From Hepsetus odoe (Eukaryota > Chordata > Actinopteri > Characiformes > Hepsetidae): DNA of 64,000 nt. The notes under the pieces were generated by a model. It was given only the letters and a program-made list of their open reading frames with translations. It searched no databases and was not told where the DNA came from. Within the stretch, counting starts at the first letter, position 1. Each line of letters starts with the position of its first letter. Below, piece after piece: positions 45,857 through 58,400 of the stretch. The stretch covers positions 21,453,952 through 21,517,951 of the forward strand of contig CM029376.1 in the NCBI GenBank assembly GCA_017165825.1, in the 5' to 3' direction. Position numbers and translations under genes: made by a program.

Positions 45857-48800
45857 TCAGAGGATCTCCAGATCTACATGCCGCACCTCCGGATTACGTT
45901 GCTGTTTTCAAAACATCAAAAATAATTGATTAAATTAACTGAATTAAACTGAAGACAACTCAAGGTCAGAAAAAGAACTGCAAGAATTTTACCTTATAAA
46001 CCTTTCTAAATCACTTTCAGAGTGCTGCGTTAACATTTTGTATAATTAAAAAAAAAAAATTTACATTGTTAAATTACTTAACATAATTGTATGGCCATCC
46101 AGAAAACGTAAAATTTGATTAGGATAGTTTGCCTTCCAGTGAAAATAATTTCCAACATTGTTTGATTTCTCACAAATATTGAGGTAAAGGAATTTATTTG
46201 AAGGGGCTAAATGGCACAGCTCAGTCACGTTGTTCTAATGCCAACTATTTGTGCTGGCTGCTGGACTAAAACTGCTATGATAACAGAGGATCAGTTCCAA
46301 ACCAGAGACGAAATGTGGGCACACAGTCTGTAAACACAAGGTCCTTGCTGGTCCAAACACTCGTATTAAGTTGGGAACGTGTTTGTGTGTCTGAAACACG
46401 CTTTCTCATTTTAATAGCCCTCAACCCACTATAAACAGTGCATTTTGGTGGCATGAAGTTTGGGCCCCGATCTACATGCACATATTTGCATATTTGATCA
46501 CAAACCTTGAGCTCTTTCTCCAAGCGGTCCACTTCTGCTCCAAGCGTGTCTATGATGTTCTCCCCATGTTTAAGCATGAAGGCTTCCAACTCCTCTGGAG
46601 TTTTTACCTGCTGAATGTCCTATAATGCAGAACCGCACACAGTTCAGATGTTTGTTATTTCGAATTTATGGTAAAATACAAAACCAATATTAAACAAATT
46701 TTACAAAAAACAAACAAAAGACATACACTGTGATGTATATGCACTTGAAATGTGTGGTGGTGTACTGTTGACATTTTAGAGTTAGTAAGCGGACCATTTC
46801 AGTACATACATTGATGATTTGATCAATGTCCTGCTTTTCCAGATATGAGCGTGTAACCACACGCCCATCAAAGTCAACCTCTGCCTTGAATCGTACTGTA
46901 CTCAGCCCCATATCCGTGGCCTTTACGTCGTGAATTGCCCTGACGACACAACCAAACCAGACAATCAGACTAGTACTATACACACAATCCAAAATTAAGT
47001 CTCCTGCAGAATCTCATTAAGAGCTAGTTGATGCTTCTTCTGAAAAGAGGATGAAGCTCACCTGACCGCAGGGTCACTCTCTAAGAACTCTGTAAGCTTC
47101 TGCACATGCTCAGCTTGAATTGAGCGTCCCAGTAAAGCCTCAGTGTTGGTGTATATAAGAAACGCTGAGACTGTGCCTAGTAGAGTGCCAACACCTAGAG
47201 AACCGAGGCTGTCGTAATATGGATTTCCTGAGACGGACGAAGAGAGAGAGAAATATTTTGTTGATGATTAGCTTTTAATGTTTTGCTGTGCATCAGGGAA
47301 TAATCCATATAAAAAGGATTGATATGCATAAATGTTACGTAATCCAAGGGTGAAAAAGGGTAAAAATATTAAGTCAGTATAGTAACAGAACTTGCACTAA
47401 CATAAAACCAGAATGCAAAATTACTTAAATTTTAGGATTTATGAAACATTGTCTCTTCAGTTTCAAGGATTAGACTGTATTAAACTAAAAAATTGTCTTT
47501 CTAAATCAAAATGTATTTATTATTTTATAAATATTTTTCCATTTGAGACATATATCTTTACACTTTACAAGCTGTGGCATCCTCTTATTCATGCAATACA
47601 TGACTACAGTCACTTAAATTATTTTGTCTGTTAGTTTAACAATAGTACAAAGAAAACAACCATCTACTTTGTAATGATAAAATACCCTAAATGTATTCGC
47701 ATGATCTTGGCATAAGTGATATTACATTTTCTCTGTTAAATCTCTCAAACAGATAAACAGAAATAAGAAGAACAGCCAGAGGAAGAGATACATAGAGAGT
47801 GTGCTCAGAAAAAGAACGTGTGTATTTAGTGATGTGATGTATGTATTCACCTGTTAGAGAGGTCAGCCCCATACATCCTGCAGCCAGTACCACTCCCAAA
47901 ACAGCTGCAGCATCTTCCAGCAGGACCACATTGGTACTGGGGTCTCGACTCTGCATTACTGAAACACAAATGTGCAGCACAGTGCACGGAATTACAAGTT
48001 ACCTCTAATAGTTTCCGACACAATCTCCCCACTCCAGAACATTCAGGCTAAGCACACAAGCCAAGAGCAACAATGGCTCAGTGTGTTTGTCTTGTTGCAG
48101 CACTCAGTAGAAATTTCATAATATCTTACACAAGCACAGTAGCCTTGGAACAAAGTATATCATTACACAAGGTTTTTAAATCGAGCAATATAAATAAATT
48201 CCAAGTTTAATAAAGTTTTAAATTGATTATACAATCTGATGGAAGTCTTTCATACCATATTGATAGAAGGAGATTCCTTGCTTGTGAGCACTCTTTTTGA
48301 TCTCATTAACAGCCACCAGCAGTGTTGCTGTGAGAATGTAACATCAAATATAACTTGTCATGCATAGTTTTTTTTTTTTTATCTAAAATTTTTCTTCAAG
48401 CAGCACTGCGAATAAGCGACATCTACTAATAAAAACCATTACCTCCTTCAGAAACCAAGGAGCCAGCCAAAATACAGTATGCCTAGAACATATGAGCAAA
48501 TATGAAGGTGGAGGTTACATAAGCAACACAAGTAAAGTTTCTTCCAACAATACACTTCTGAGAATCTAAATAAGCGGCCTCTTACCCAGAGCAGTGATTC
48601 CATTGGCTGAGGGTGCAGAAGTCCCATGATACCATGGTACCACGACAGGCCAGCTCCCATCATGAAAATGCCCACTCCGCTGATGAGGGAGGCAATGTAT
48701 CGCATGTTGGAGAAGCCGTACCTTTGGGACAGAAGGAAAAACACTAACATAATTAGTTTGTCATCAGAGCCTGACTGATCTATTAAGGTTATATTTAATT

Positions 48801-51800
48801 CTGTCCTCTAAGAAGACTGCACTGCATTCAATCATTTCTTACGGGTGTATGGCATCTGGGTTGCGCACCGACTGACTGATACCAAGTGCAAGGAGGGCCT
48901 TAAGGGGTGAGAGATTAGATATGAGGTATATGACAATACAAAAAAATTAAAAACTAAAAATGAATGCTTCAGCCACTGTTGCTGAAGATCCACAGCTGAT
49001 CAAACATTGCTGACTTTGTAATTTAGGTTAAACTTGTTGTTGTTGGCATGCAGTACATATACACAGTATACAGTACTTTAAATGCCCAATACATTGCTAA
49101 TATTTTTTGCCTTCTGATGTAAAATAGGTAGGCCTAATCTTGGGTAGTGCATAGGTAAGCAGTGTCCTCAAATACAAAAATTATGTGGCTCTTTGTGTCC
49201 AAATGGTTTTGATAAAACAGAGTTCCACTCAACCTACTCACTCATCTATCTCTGTTCCAGCCAGAAAAAACTAAGAGAAAGTTAATGTCAAGCAAAAGCC
49301 AACCCACCAAACATAAACATAATGTAGCTCATCTGTCTGCCTGATATCCATCTGAGAGAGAGCAGTGGCACATGAAAGTTCATATGTTTAAATATGAGCA
49401 CATTAATGTCTAAAACACCAGTTTCACTGATTTTGCAACACTTCCCTCATATGATTTTAGCTCTAGGATGTCATATGCTCATTAGAATATCCAGGCCATG
49501 TCCAGATAGCTCTCAGATTGGTCATAATGATTATACAATTTCTAGCTTGTTTTCATTTAATTTTGTTTACTCTTAATTTGAATATAACATGTTTAACATT
49601 TAACATGGAGACTTTACATAACAAAAAACAAAATGTTTTAACATTTAACACTAATTACTTTCAGCACAGCACATACATCTTACACAAGCAAATCTACAAA
49701 CTGCCAAAATAGCATAAAACTGAAAAATATTTACTGATTTCCTGTTGGCAACTAGAGCTACAACACCTAACAGAAGAAGTGTGAACAGAGGCAAATACAT
49801 GACAAAGAAACACAGCGACATCTACATAACAGCTGACAAAGCTTGATACTTTTGTGACGCTTTTCTATGTATGCATTTGCTTAGAACCTCTAAATATTAT
49901 TTCTAAAAGTATCCTTCTAATGTTCATCGTTTTGAGTGTGCAACAAGCTAGAGAGGCTGAGACTACACTACCTGATTACATGTGTCAGCCAGTGAGTGAA
50001 TGGCCTCTGAGAACATACTGGCTGATCCAGTATAAACCCAGGCCAGGAGTTTGAAGAAGAAATTCAGTCCATTTCTAAGAATAAACAAAAGAATAGATTA
50101 ATCAGCAACAACATTAATACAGCTCCAATATTTCTAAAAACCCTGCATGTCACAAGAGGTATCAAGAGTGACATATGACCAATAGCACGGCCTTATGGAG
50201 TTGTTACTGGGAATGGACAGATATAGGGATCGTGGGCTGATGCAGACAAGACTATATTTGGTCAATTTTGTCAAATGTCAATGCATTTATATATTCTACA
50301 TTTATAAGAAACTTGGACTTTGCCTACCTGAAATAGCATTATGGAGAAATATCAATTATTTTAATTAGGCTTTGAATGCAAAATCAATAAAATGCTTGTA
50401 TCTTAGAATTTTATGTTGGTGTTGTCTGTTGTTCTGCTGTATTAGAGTACAATAAAAGCATCAAATCAATGCTGTAAACATAGGTCAAATCTAAATTCTG
50501 TCGGATGCCTATATGCTTAAAAGCATGTCTTTATTGACAGGATTTCAAATATTATGCATCTCTAGATCTTGTTCAAATAAAACCAAACATATTCTAAAAT
50601 AATTTGGGAATACATTACGCATGACTTTCCCTTGTATTACTTAGTAATATCTTTACAAACTAAGCTACAAATAGGCAAAGCGTTATTGTCTGGTGCCATT
50701 TGAAAAACTGGACTTCACAAAACCCTGGTGGGTGTCATGTGAGTGCACATGCTCTATAACTCAATTTAGCTTAAATCTAATAGAGAAACACACAGCATAC
50801 AGCTACTAAGCCTAACTACATTGTGTCGCTCCATCTTCCAGCAAAAGTAACACTGTCCTTAGTAAGGAATGTGTCCCAGTTACTGTACACAATTAACTGT
50901 ACCCTACAGGGGAATTTTCAGCTGATAAAAGGTGTTTCAATTCCCGTTGCACTCAGGCAGGTTAGGAAACTCACATGCAAATAGCTACCATTACAACCTT
51001 TCCTGGCCCCTGGAGGAAAGTTGTCCTTTTGCCTGACCGAGGCTGTGGAAGGAATAAGGCAGATCATTTAATTTGCGCAAAGATTCATTAAAGCAGGCAG
51101 ACAATTGCCAATTAAAAAGGCATTCCTATCTCTCCTCCTAAAGTCCCAATCCATTCTCCCTCTCACCTTTGTGTTTCCCCAGAAGTCTTTGTATTCCTTC
51201 AACAACTGCTGATTTCGAAATATATCTAAGCAGTAGGAGAGAGGGAGGAAAAGAAGGAGGATATAAAAAAACAAAACCAACAAAAGTTCCTTCAAAGTAT
51301 GGTGTATTTGCAAAGCCTAATTAGTCTACAGAAAAATGTTACATTTTACAGATATAGTAACTAAACTGTACGACTGTATGTTAAATATAAATTGTCATGG
51401 CAACAGTACCCACAGGGTATGTGAACATTTTAGCCATTGCTTTTTTAAACAGTGAGACCACAGCAGTAATTTAAAATAAACATTAAATGAAAGGTATAAG
51501 CATTTTTGCTCTCAATTATAATTTCTGTATACTTTCTATTTTTTAAACATCATTATTTCTTATGTTAACTGGATGTTCATTTTCATCAAAAACGCCATCA
51601 GAAAAACTAGCTATCTTGTGGAGCTGACAATACTGGATAGGTCGGCTGTGCTGGGTCGACACTGTACATGAAAATATTTACTGGGATATATTACTATATT
51701 ATAGCCATGAAAAAAGATAAATGTAATACTGAAAGTTTAAGTTAGCTAGTCAGTGGCCCGTTTGTATTTTTTTTAGCAAATGAATGTGGCCTCATCACTT

Positions 51801-53467
51801 TTGAGGGTTTGGGGTTTATAATTCATGTGTTATTATATAAGATGATGCATGACGCACATACTTTCTTGGTATTGCCTCTCCACTTCTTTCCTGAGTTTTC
51901 TCTCTCGAGCAAGTGCCTCTAAACTGCCCCAAACATCCAGGGCCCTACACAGCAGAAAAAGAACAACTGACCACAGATCCAAACAAAAGAATTTACAAAG
52001 AGAGATAATACGACAATAATATGAATGCTATTGTTTAGCAGGAACAATAGAACGCACTTGGCCTCCACATCTGAGCGTAAAAAGACTGTGAACGCCTCTG
52101 TGTCATCATGTGGGCTGCGTCGACGGATCCTCCTCAGTTGCTCAAGGTCACTATAAACAAAAGTGAAAAACACATCAGAAATGAAGATCTCAAGCAGAGA
52201 TATAACGTTGTTCAGCCGAATTTAAAAAAGGTTTATGAAACTTAACCATATTCTACCTGGGTTTTAGACAGAACTCATTCATTGCCCTGACAGCAGTGAT
52301 GAAATTGTTCTGTGTGTATTTGGTACCATATTCCCTCTTCTTTAGTACTGCCCTCACTGAAAACAAAAGGGAAAAAAACTGTTACAGCACAGGTCACATT
52401 GCATGGCCTACAGTAACAATCGGTTTGTAGCAGCACACAGTATTACCTTTTACTTGAATGTTCTCTGCTTTTGTTAGACCCTGAGGTTTGAGCTCTTGAA
52501 CAAAAAAAAAAAAGAACAGTTACAAATGAAAAGCTAATATTATTCATCTGTATAGGAAGTTGTTAATCACACAGGAATTCACATGATGAGGAGTCACTTA
52601 CCAGAGGGATCACCAGCAGCTACAAAGTAACAAAGGGGAAAAAAACAACAATGGCTCATTGGACATTGCCTTTAAAAAGTGAAAAAAAAAGTGAAAAATA
52701 CTCAATAGAATTACCAGTTGCTTCTGTGGAGGACTGAGCACTGGACTCTTTACCAGTGGGCTTTGACCCAGCAGGGTCCAGGGGTGGTCCATCTTTACTG
52801 CTGCCAGCAGTAGAATAATACTGTACCTGTGCCCAAGCCAAAGACGCCCCTCTATGGTCAGTCAAACTAAACCACAGGCTGTTGCCCTTACCTCCACCTT
52901 GCCAACCTGTACACAGAGAGCCAAAAGAATTCACACCTAAAATTTCAAACCAGAGAAAGGCAAAACACACAGAGAATCTTTCAAAAGCCTCATTTAACAT
53001 ACAACAGGGTAAAGTGCAAGTTTAGACAGCTAATACGAAAGTGAAAAAGTGAAAATGACAATTGCACAACAACACAATTCTCCTTGTATTTCACCCATCC
53101 ACCCAAGAGAAAAACTGGTCAGCCATTTCCAGCACCAGGGGAGCAGTGATGGGGACGGTACCTTGCAAAAGGTAGCTCAGGTATACCTACCAATCTGAAA
53201 CCTGAATCCATGACCTTACGAACATGGAGACAAGCACCTAAACACAAGGCCACCACGGCAATGCAAATGTTTTCTTTTAACAACTAAAACAAGCCAAATT
53301 GAGAAAAAAAAAAAAATTACAACAGCGATTTAAATTCTGCTAAAAAAGTGAAACTTACCATAGCAAGGCCGTGCGACTCTGGGAGGCAGCTGAGAGAGAT
53401 GAGCTCGATGCTGCAGGTAGACCCTGCAGAAGACTTGCCATGGTCTATGAGCCAGGCAGGGGAACAT
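45857..53467 (-). CDS. slc30a9: SLC30A9 (ZnT9/HUEL), mitochondrial zinc transporter, complete, 19 coding exons
   Basis: Coding exons (high to low): 53467-53359, 52906-52715, 52619-52602, 52494-52447, 52356-52257, 52150-52058, 51944-51862, 51225-51167, 51042-50975, 50074-49972, 48898-48843, 48721-48586, 48482-48443, 48327-48256, 47958-47851, 47227-47062, 46939-46810, 46619-46506, 45901-45857. All phases agree and the total is 1740 nt, 579 residues (human 568). The N-terminus MFPCLAHRPWQVFCRVYLQH is basic, hydrophobic and acid-free, as expected of a mitochondrial presequence. A conserved domain (KKREYGTKYTQNNFITAVRA, DLEQLRRIRRRSPHDDTEAF) precedes the cation-diffusion-facilitator membrane part (SMFSEAIHSLADTCNQ with the zinc-site H and D; YGFSNMRYIASLISGVGIFM; LLEDAAAVLGVVLAAGCMGL), and the cytosolic-type tail ends RNPEVRHVDLEIL. 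The family exports zinc from mitochondria; human mutations cause a cerebro-renal syndrome. Confidence 0.97.
52602..52619 (-). CDS. slc30a9: 18-nt microexon of SLC30A9
   Basis: Exon 3 is only 18 bases, between CTTTGTAG and GTAAGTGAC, and encodes part of AAGDPSE when joined to its neighbours. It keeps the frame (phase 1 in, phase 1 out), so skipping it would remove six residues from the variable linker without a frameshift. Confidence 0.75.
53036..53262 (-). repeat. tRNA-headed SINE, family A
   Basis: AGTGAAAATGACAATTGCAC tail, GGGGACGGTACCTTGCAAAA body, ACACAAGGCCACCACGGCAA (box A reversed, diverged). It lies in SLC30A9 intron 1. Confidence 0.75.
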
Positions 53468-54377
53468 CCTGGCGGTGGCAAGACTGAGAGAGTGAAGCTC
53501 GAAACTGCTGCAAATTTGAAGCAGAACAGGCGAAGCAGAATGATTTAATTAACTTATTACAATTCAAAGGGTTAGATAACATCCCAAACAACAGAACAAT
53601 ACTGTTCAAAGAATCAAAGGCATAAAGGCACTTAAACACTCAAAGGATTTCATACAGTGGTATGAAACTGATACAGCATCTCGGATTAATAAGTGGGAAC
53701 AGTCTACTAAACTACTAAATCTACTAAACCGTAATGTTCATGTAGAACACTGGAGGTCAACTCAGGTTAAAACAGAGGCACTCTTACACTCAGTTACTCT
53801 CAAAGTTTAATTTATACCTGAGTGCCTCAACTTGGCCAAAAGAGATGACAACCATACAAACACAAGCCAAGGCTGCTTTCACAGATGACAGAGAAAAACA
53901 AAATACCGAACCAGGTTCGTTTACTAGCTTTATAGCTATATAGAGACATAAAGCTAAACAGTAAATCCAGCCTATTTTGAGTTACTCAGCCTGTGTTATA
54001 AAATCTAAACGGTGTGTTTTTACAGGCATCTCTGATCGAACGCCTGTGTGTTACTAAGTAGCAGCTAATGGTGGCTAACTAACCTAGCTGGGAACAAGTG
54101 TCCCACGGGATTAAACTCCTTTTCCCACTGACCAGCCGGCCGTTTTATCAATCCTGGCGTGTTTTTGAAGTGATATAAGAATAAAACCTGCGGGGAGAGA
54201 GCTGTGCAGTTCGTCACTGACTCGCTGAATCAGTCTTCGCACTTTTAGCCGGTTTCTCGCTTCCTCTCAGCTTAGCTTACTTTGCTAGCCGGCTAATAAC
54301 TAAAAAAGAGGTAAACACTCACGTAGCTACACATATATCACTGCTACAGAAAACAGGACGAAGTCCGTATTTTTCAC

Positions 54378-54500
54378 CTTTATGCAGCAGTTTGTCCTCC
54401 ACATATCTCAGTCCATCTCCTGTTTCTGCCGCTCACATTTCATCCACAGCCGGACTCCATGAAAACACTGACGGCCCAGTGAGTCTGTTCTCGCGAGATC
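54378..54500 (-). promoter_or_regulatory. slc30a9: SLC30A9 promoter and noncoding first exon
   Basis: A donor GCATAAAG|GTGAAA at 54378/54377 and an acceptor AATTTGCAG just before the coding exon (about 53508) suggest a 5' UTR exon and an intron of about 870 bases. The palindrome TCTCGCGAGA at 54489-54498 is the motif bound by BANP in CpG-island promoters (established knowledge) and probably marks the core promoter. Confidence 0.65.
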
Positions 54501-55034
54501 AGAGGGTGATTCGCTGATTAGAGGGAAAGGCTGAACTGCAAAAGTAGCTCTGCTTCATGTTTTATATATTTTATCTTAAACCAGGTTTTTTTTTGACCTA
54601 TTACAGTAAGCAAACTGAGATCCAACTTATCCAAAAGGTGATGAGTATCCCAACGCAAAATGTCTCTAGTTAGATTTTTTTAAACCAGTAATCCCACGTG
54701 ACCCCCAGGTTAGACCTGATGTAATAAACTGAGGGAGGCACAGTGGCCTTGGTGCAGAGGGTGTTTCTGTCCCCACGAAGCGAGATGGTCCTGGGTGTGG
54801 TGCACCAGTCTCCACCTGCAGTCCAAAGACTTGCATATCAAGTGGACAAGAGATAAACAGTCTTCTAGGTGTGACGGTGTGAGTGGATGAGAATGACCGT
54901 TTGCCTTGCAGTGGAACTGACAACCCGACAAGGGTGTTTCTTTCAAAACCTTAGTCAGAATAAACTGCTGAGACAGTGAATGACTGAATAAATGACAAAA
55001 TAAGTGATTAAATCTTAACATTTATAATTTTTAT
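54501..55034. other. Intergenic between SLC30A9 promoter and TOP6BL 3' end
   Basis: No gene was recognised. The minus frames at 54666-55021 have no splice or family support. Confidence 0.5.
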
Positions 55035-55040
55035 TTTATT
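55035..55040 (-). terminator. top6bl: Possible TOP6BL polyadenylation signal
   Basis: AATAAA on the minus strand about 450 bases after the TGA at 55488. A 25-base T run at 55165-55189 lies within the implied 3' UTR. Confidence 0.5.
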
Positions 55041-55487
55041 AAGACAGATACCAAATAGACCATTTTAAACATGGATGGATCAAAATCCTCAATATGGATA
55101 AAGGTGGGTTAGTCAGGGTAAAATAAGCAAAATATCAGATGTACAATGAATATAGTTGTACCACTTTTTTTTTTTTTTTTTTTTTTTTTAGAAAACATGT
55201 CCTGCAAAACTTGTTTTTCAAATGATGAATGATATTCTTAAGCAAAGTTCACAGTGGGAGTTTCACTTACTATTACTCAACAGAGACAATGAACTTCAGT
55301 GACAAGTTTAATTGTATGGTCAGGTGTCTGGAACAGCCTTCACATAACGACTTAGAAACATTCACACACACAAAAAAGATAAAGAACATGTCAATTTCAC
55401 TGTGTCAAACTCATTACAACCAAATGATACAGTAGCTGGGATACTGACGCCATCATGTGGTAGCAAATTATTTTAAGAGTTTCTACT

Positions 55488-58400
55488 TCAATCCCACTCT
55501 GAAAAATTCTCAAGTTCCTGAAACCATTCACTCTCAATCTAAACAAAGAAGAAAACATGCAATCAGTAGCAAACCTCTGTCAAAGCAACCATTACAACAT
55601 TGTTAAAATCATTCTCATAGTAATAATATTACACCTACAATTTCTCCTTGATTGCCTTTCTTTTGCAGTTAATACAGTAGTGATGATGGTCCCTGTCCTT
55701 CATACATTTATCAGTTTTTCTTAAGGTTATCTAGATACTTCATCACCATAACTACCTCCTCACCTGTTGGTTTTTCAGTTCAGTTGTGCTCCTGCAGGTG
55801 CCGGATGATTCTAACGAGTACTTTTCATTTTGCCTCGGGGACTGTGGCAAAGAAGACAAAGGGGTCCTCTGGAGGTCCAAAGTCTCCCAACTGCTCTTGG
55901 GGGAATCCCACTCACCGTCAACTTCCTCTGAACACCATCTTTTAAACATTTCAGGTGAGCCCTCCACTTCTCTTTCTGCCCTCTTGCCAAGCAGGCCTGG
56001 ATGGTCACAAGCAGATGAAGGAATGATGACAATTCTTTAAAACTATCATTACCAAATTTATTGTTGGTTTTATATAAAAACCTTGTATCTCTACAGTGGT
56101 AAATTTATTAATACTTATGAATGAAGATTAAGTTCAGCTTACATGCGTCCAGTCTTTCACTTGCATTTATCTCAGGCAGAACTGGGTCCACTGCCTGGGT
56201 AAAATGAAAGGCAAAAATAATACTGAACAGTGTGATCATTTCATAAAACATGAAAAAAAAAAGCATTGCAGGATCAGTACATCTCAAACCTTTTCTGCCA
56301 TACAAGTCACTTTAGAAACAAATCGGCCACTTATAACTTTCTGAAGAGCCTGATGTAGTGACACAGACAGATCATTGGTGTTCTGTACCTATAACATACA
56401 CACGCATATGAATATTGTATAGTATTGAAATGCACTAAACACAAAAATATACAAATAAACAGTGGATGTGAGAAAGCACAGTTAGATTTAAATGCCCATA
56501 GAATACCTTCATGCAATTTAGACAAGCAGAACGAAACTCTGCACTGCTACTGCCACTCACAATGCTAATCATTGAACTCCGCATCACTGACATGGCAGAC
56601 TGTAGCTTCTCTCTGGACTACACTCACACAACAGACAAGCCAGCATGCAAAAACAAACACAAACAACAGAGAGTGAAACCCAGCCACAGGAATACAACAC
56701 AAACATAATAACATTGCATATATGCTGAGTTTAATGAGTGATCTTGACATGAAACAGCCTGCCTTTTTCCTTTTCAGGAATTCCCCGAGGGTTTTTTCCA
56801 GTAGAGCCTGCAGAGCTGATCTCATTCTCTCTGCATTGTGCCAAAGCACCCTGTCCAACTGTCTCTCTAAAATCTCTTCACTCGCTTTCACATGGCAAAT
56901 TAGAAAATTATCATTAAATTAAGGACCAATGGTCAGTTGCATGTAAAAACCTTTTTAATACACATCTTGCAGTTGTTAAAATTGCTGAAACTTACAATAA
57001 CTAATATTTGACTTTTTACTTAAAGGATTTCCTTAAAGAAGTTTCACACATCACCCAGTTCATATTTAGGGAGCAGTTCAATTCATGCAAGTGAACACAG
57101 GTTTCTTAAAGCAATATTAAAAACAAGTCATTCAGGGAAATAAATGACTATGGTTTATTGTGAATAGCCTCTATGTATACTATATCTTAAGATATCTTTT
57201 AATCTATGTTTTGCCATTAAAGTTAATTCCTAGTCTTAAGTAAGGATGATCGATTCAGGGGTGCAAGACAATGGTGAGATCTCTCATCTCAAGATAATCA
57301 AGCAGAAAAGTCCCCAATTCTATCAGTGAAGGCTCTTGGTTGGTCAGTATTTTTGTTAAATTTCAATTTCTAACACACTTCTCCTTAGTAACTAAAGGCA
57401 GTAGAACCACAACCAATTTCCAGTATTAGAAGTTGGAAATCAGCAAAAGTCTATGCCTCCTTGAGAAACATTTATTAATAATAGATGATAAAAGGACTCA
57501 TACTGAGGAAGTCGACGAACTGTGAGAGGAAGGGGTCGCTGTATTTAATAAGAAGGAAAAGTGTGACTGTTTGCTCCACAGTGTGGACTTCTGACTTCAA
57601 ACCTCCATATACAGCCTGGCTACAACCTGGCATAGGTTCTGACTTAGGACTGCATTCATCTTCAGTTGAAAACTCCATCTCATAGAAAAGGGAGCCTGGA
57701 CAGACAAAAACGTGTTAATCTTTTAAATCCAATGGTATTAATTAAAGGCTTATTGTTCAGTATCGACATGAAAAACAACCAAATAATGATGTAATCATTT
57801 TCACCATTGAGATTTAATCAGCAATAATGATCTAATCACTTTCTTGGATATTGCTAAGTGAGCTGCCTCTCTGGTTAGGTCCTTTTCCAAAGTGCTTTTT
57901 GCAGCAATCTTCTGTAAATGAATTTATTATCAGAGAGATGCAGGGTCACTCTCCTGTACTTTACCTGCTACAATGTGTGCATCAGCCCTGTGGACTTTAG
58001 CCAGACCAAGTTTTTCCCAAAGCAGTAAATCAGCCAGGCTCTGGAGGAAGGTAAGCTGTGTTTGGTCATCTCCTCGCATTACAGGAATGCCACTGGGACT
58101 GTATACCAACACGTGCCAAAGATGTTGAGGAAAAACTGATCTGGAACGACCAAATGACTACTTAATGACAATCATGACAAAATGTTCTTTAAATCACATC
58201 AAAATGTTTATAAATACTGTATATAGTGGTGCTTTCTGACAATAACTGGTACAGTAATATAAAAAAATAAGATGCTGTATTGCTAAAAAAAAAATGTAAA
58301 AAACCTTTGACTGAGATAACTGTCATATAGGATCAGAAATCTCCATTATCTGCCGCTTGTCCCAAACGGGGTCGCGGGGGAGTGCTGGCGTCCAACCCAG

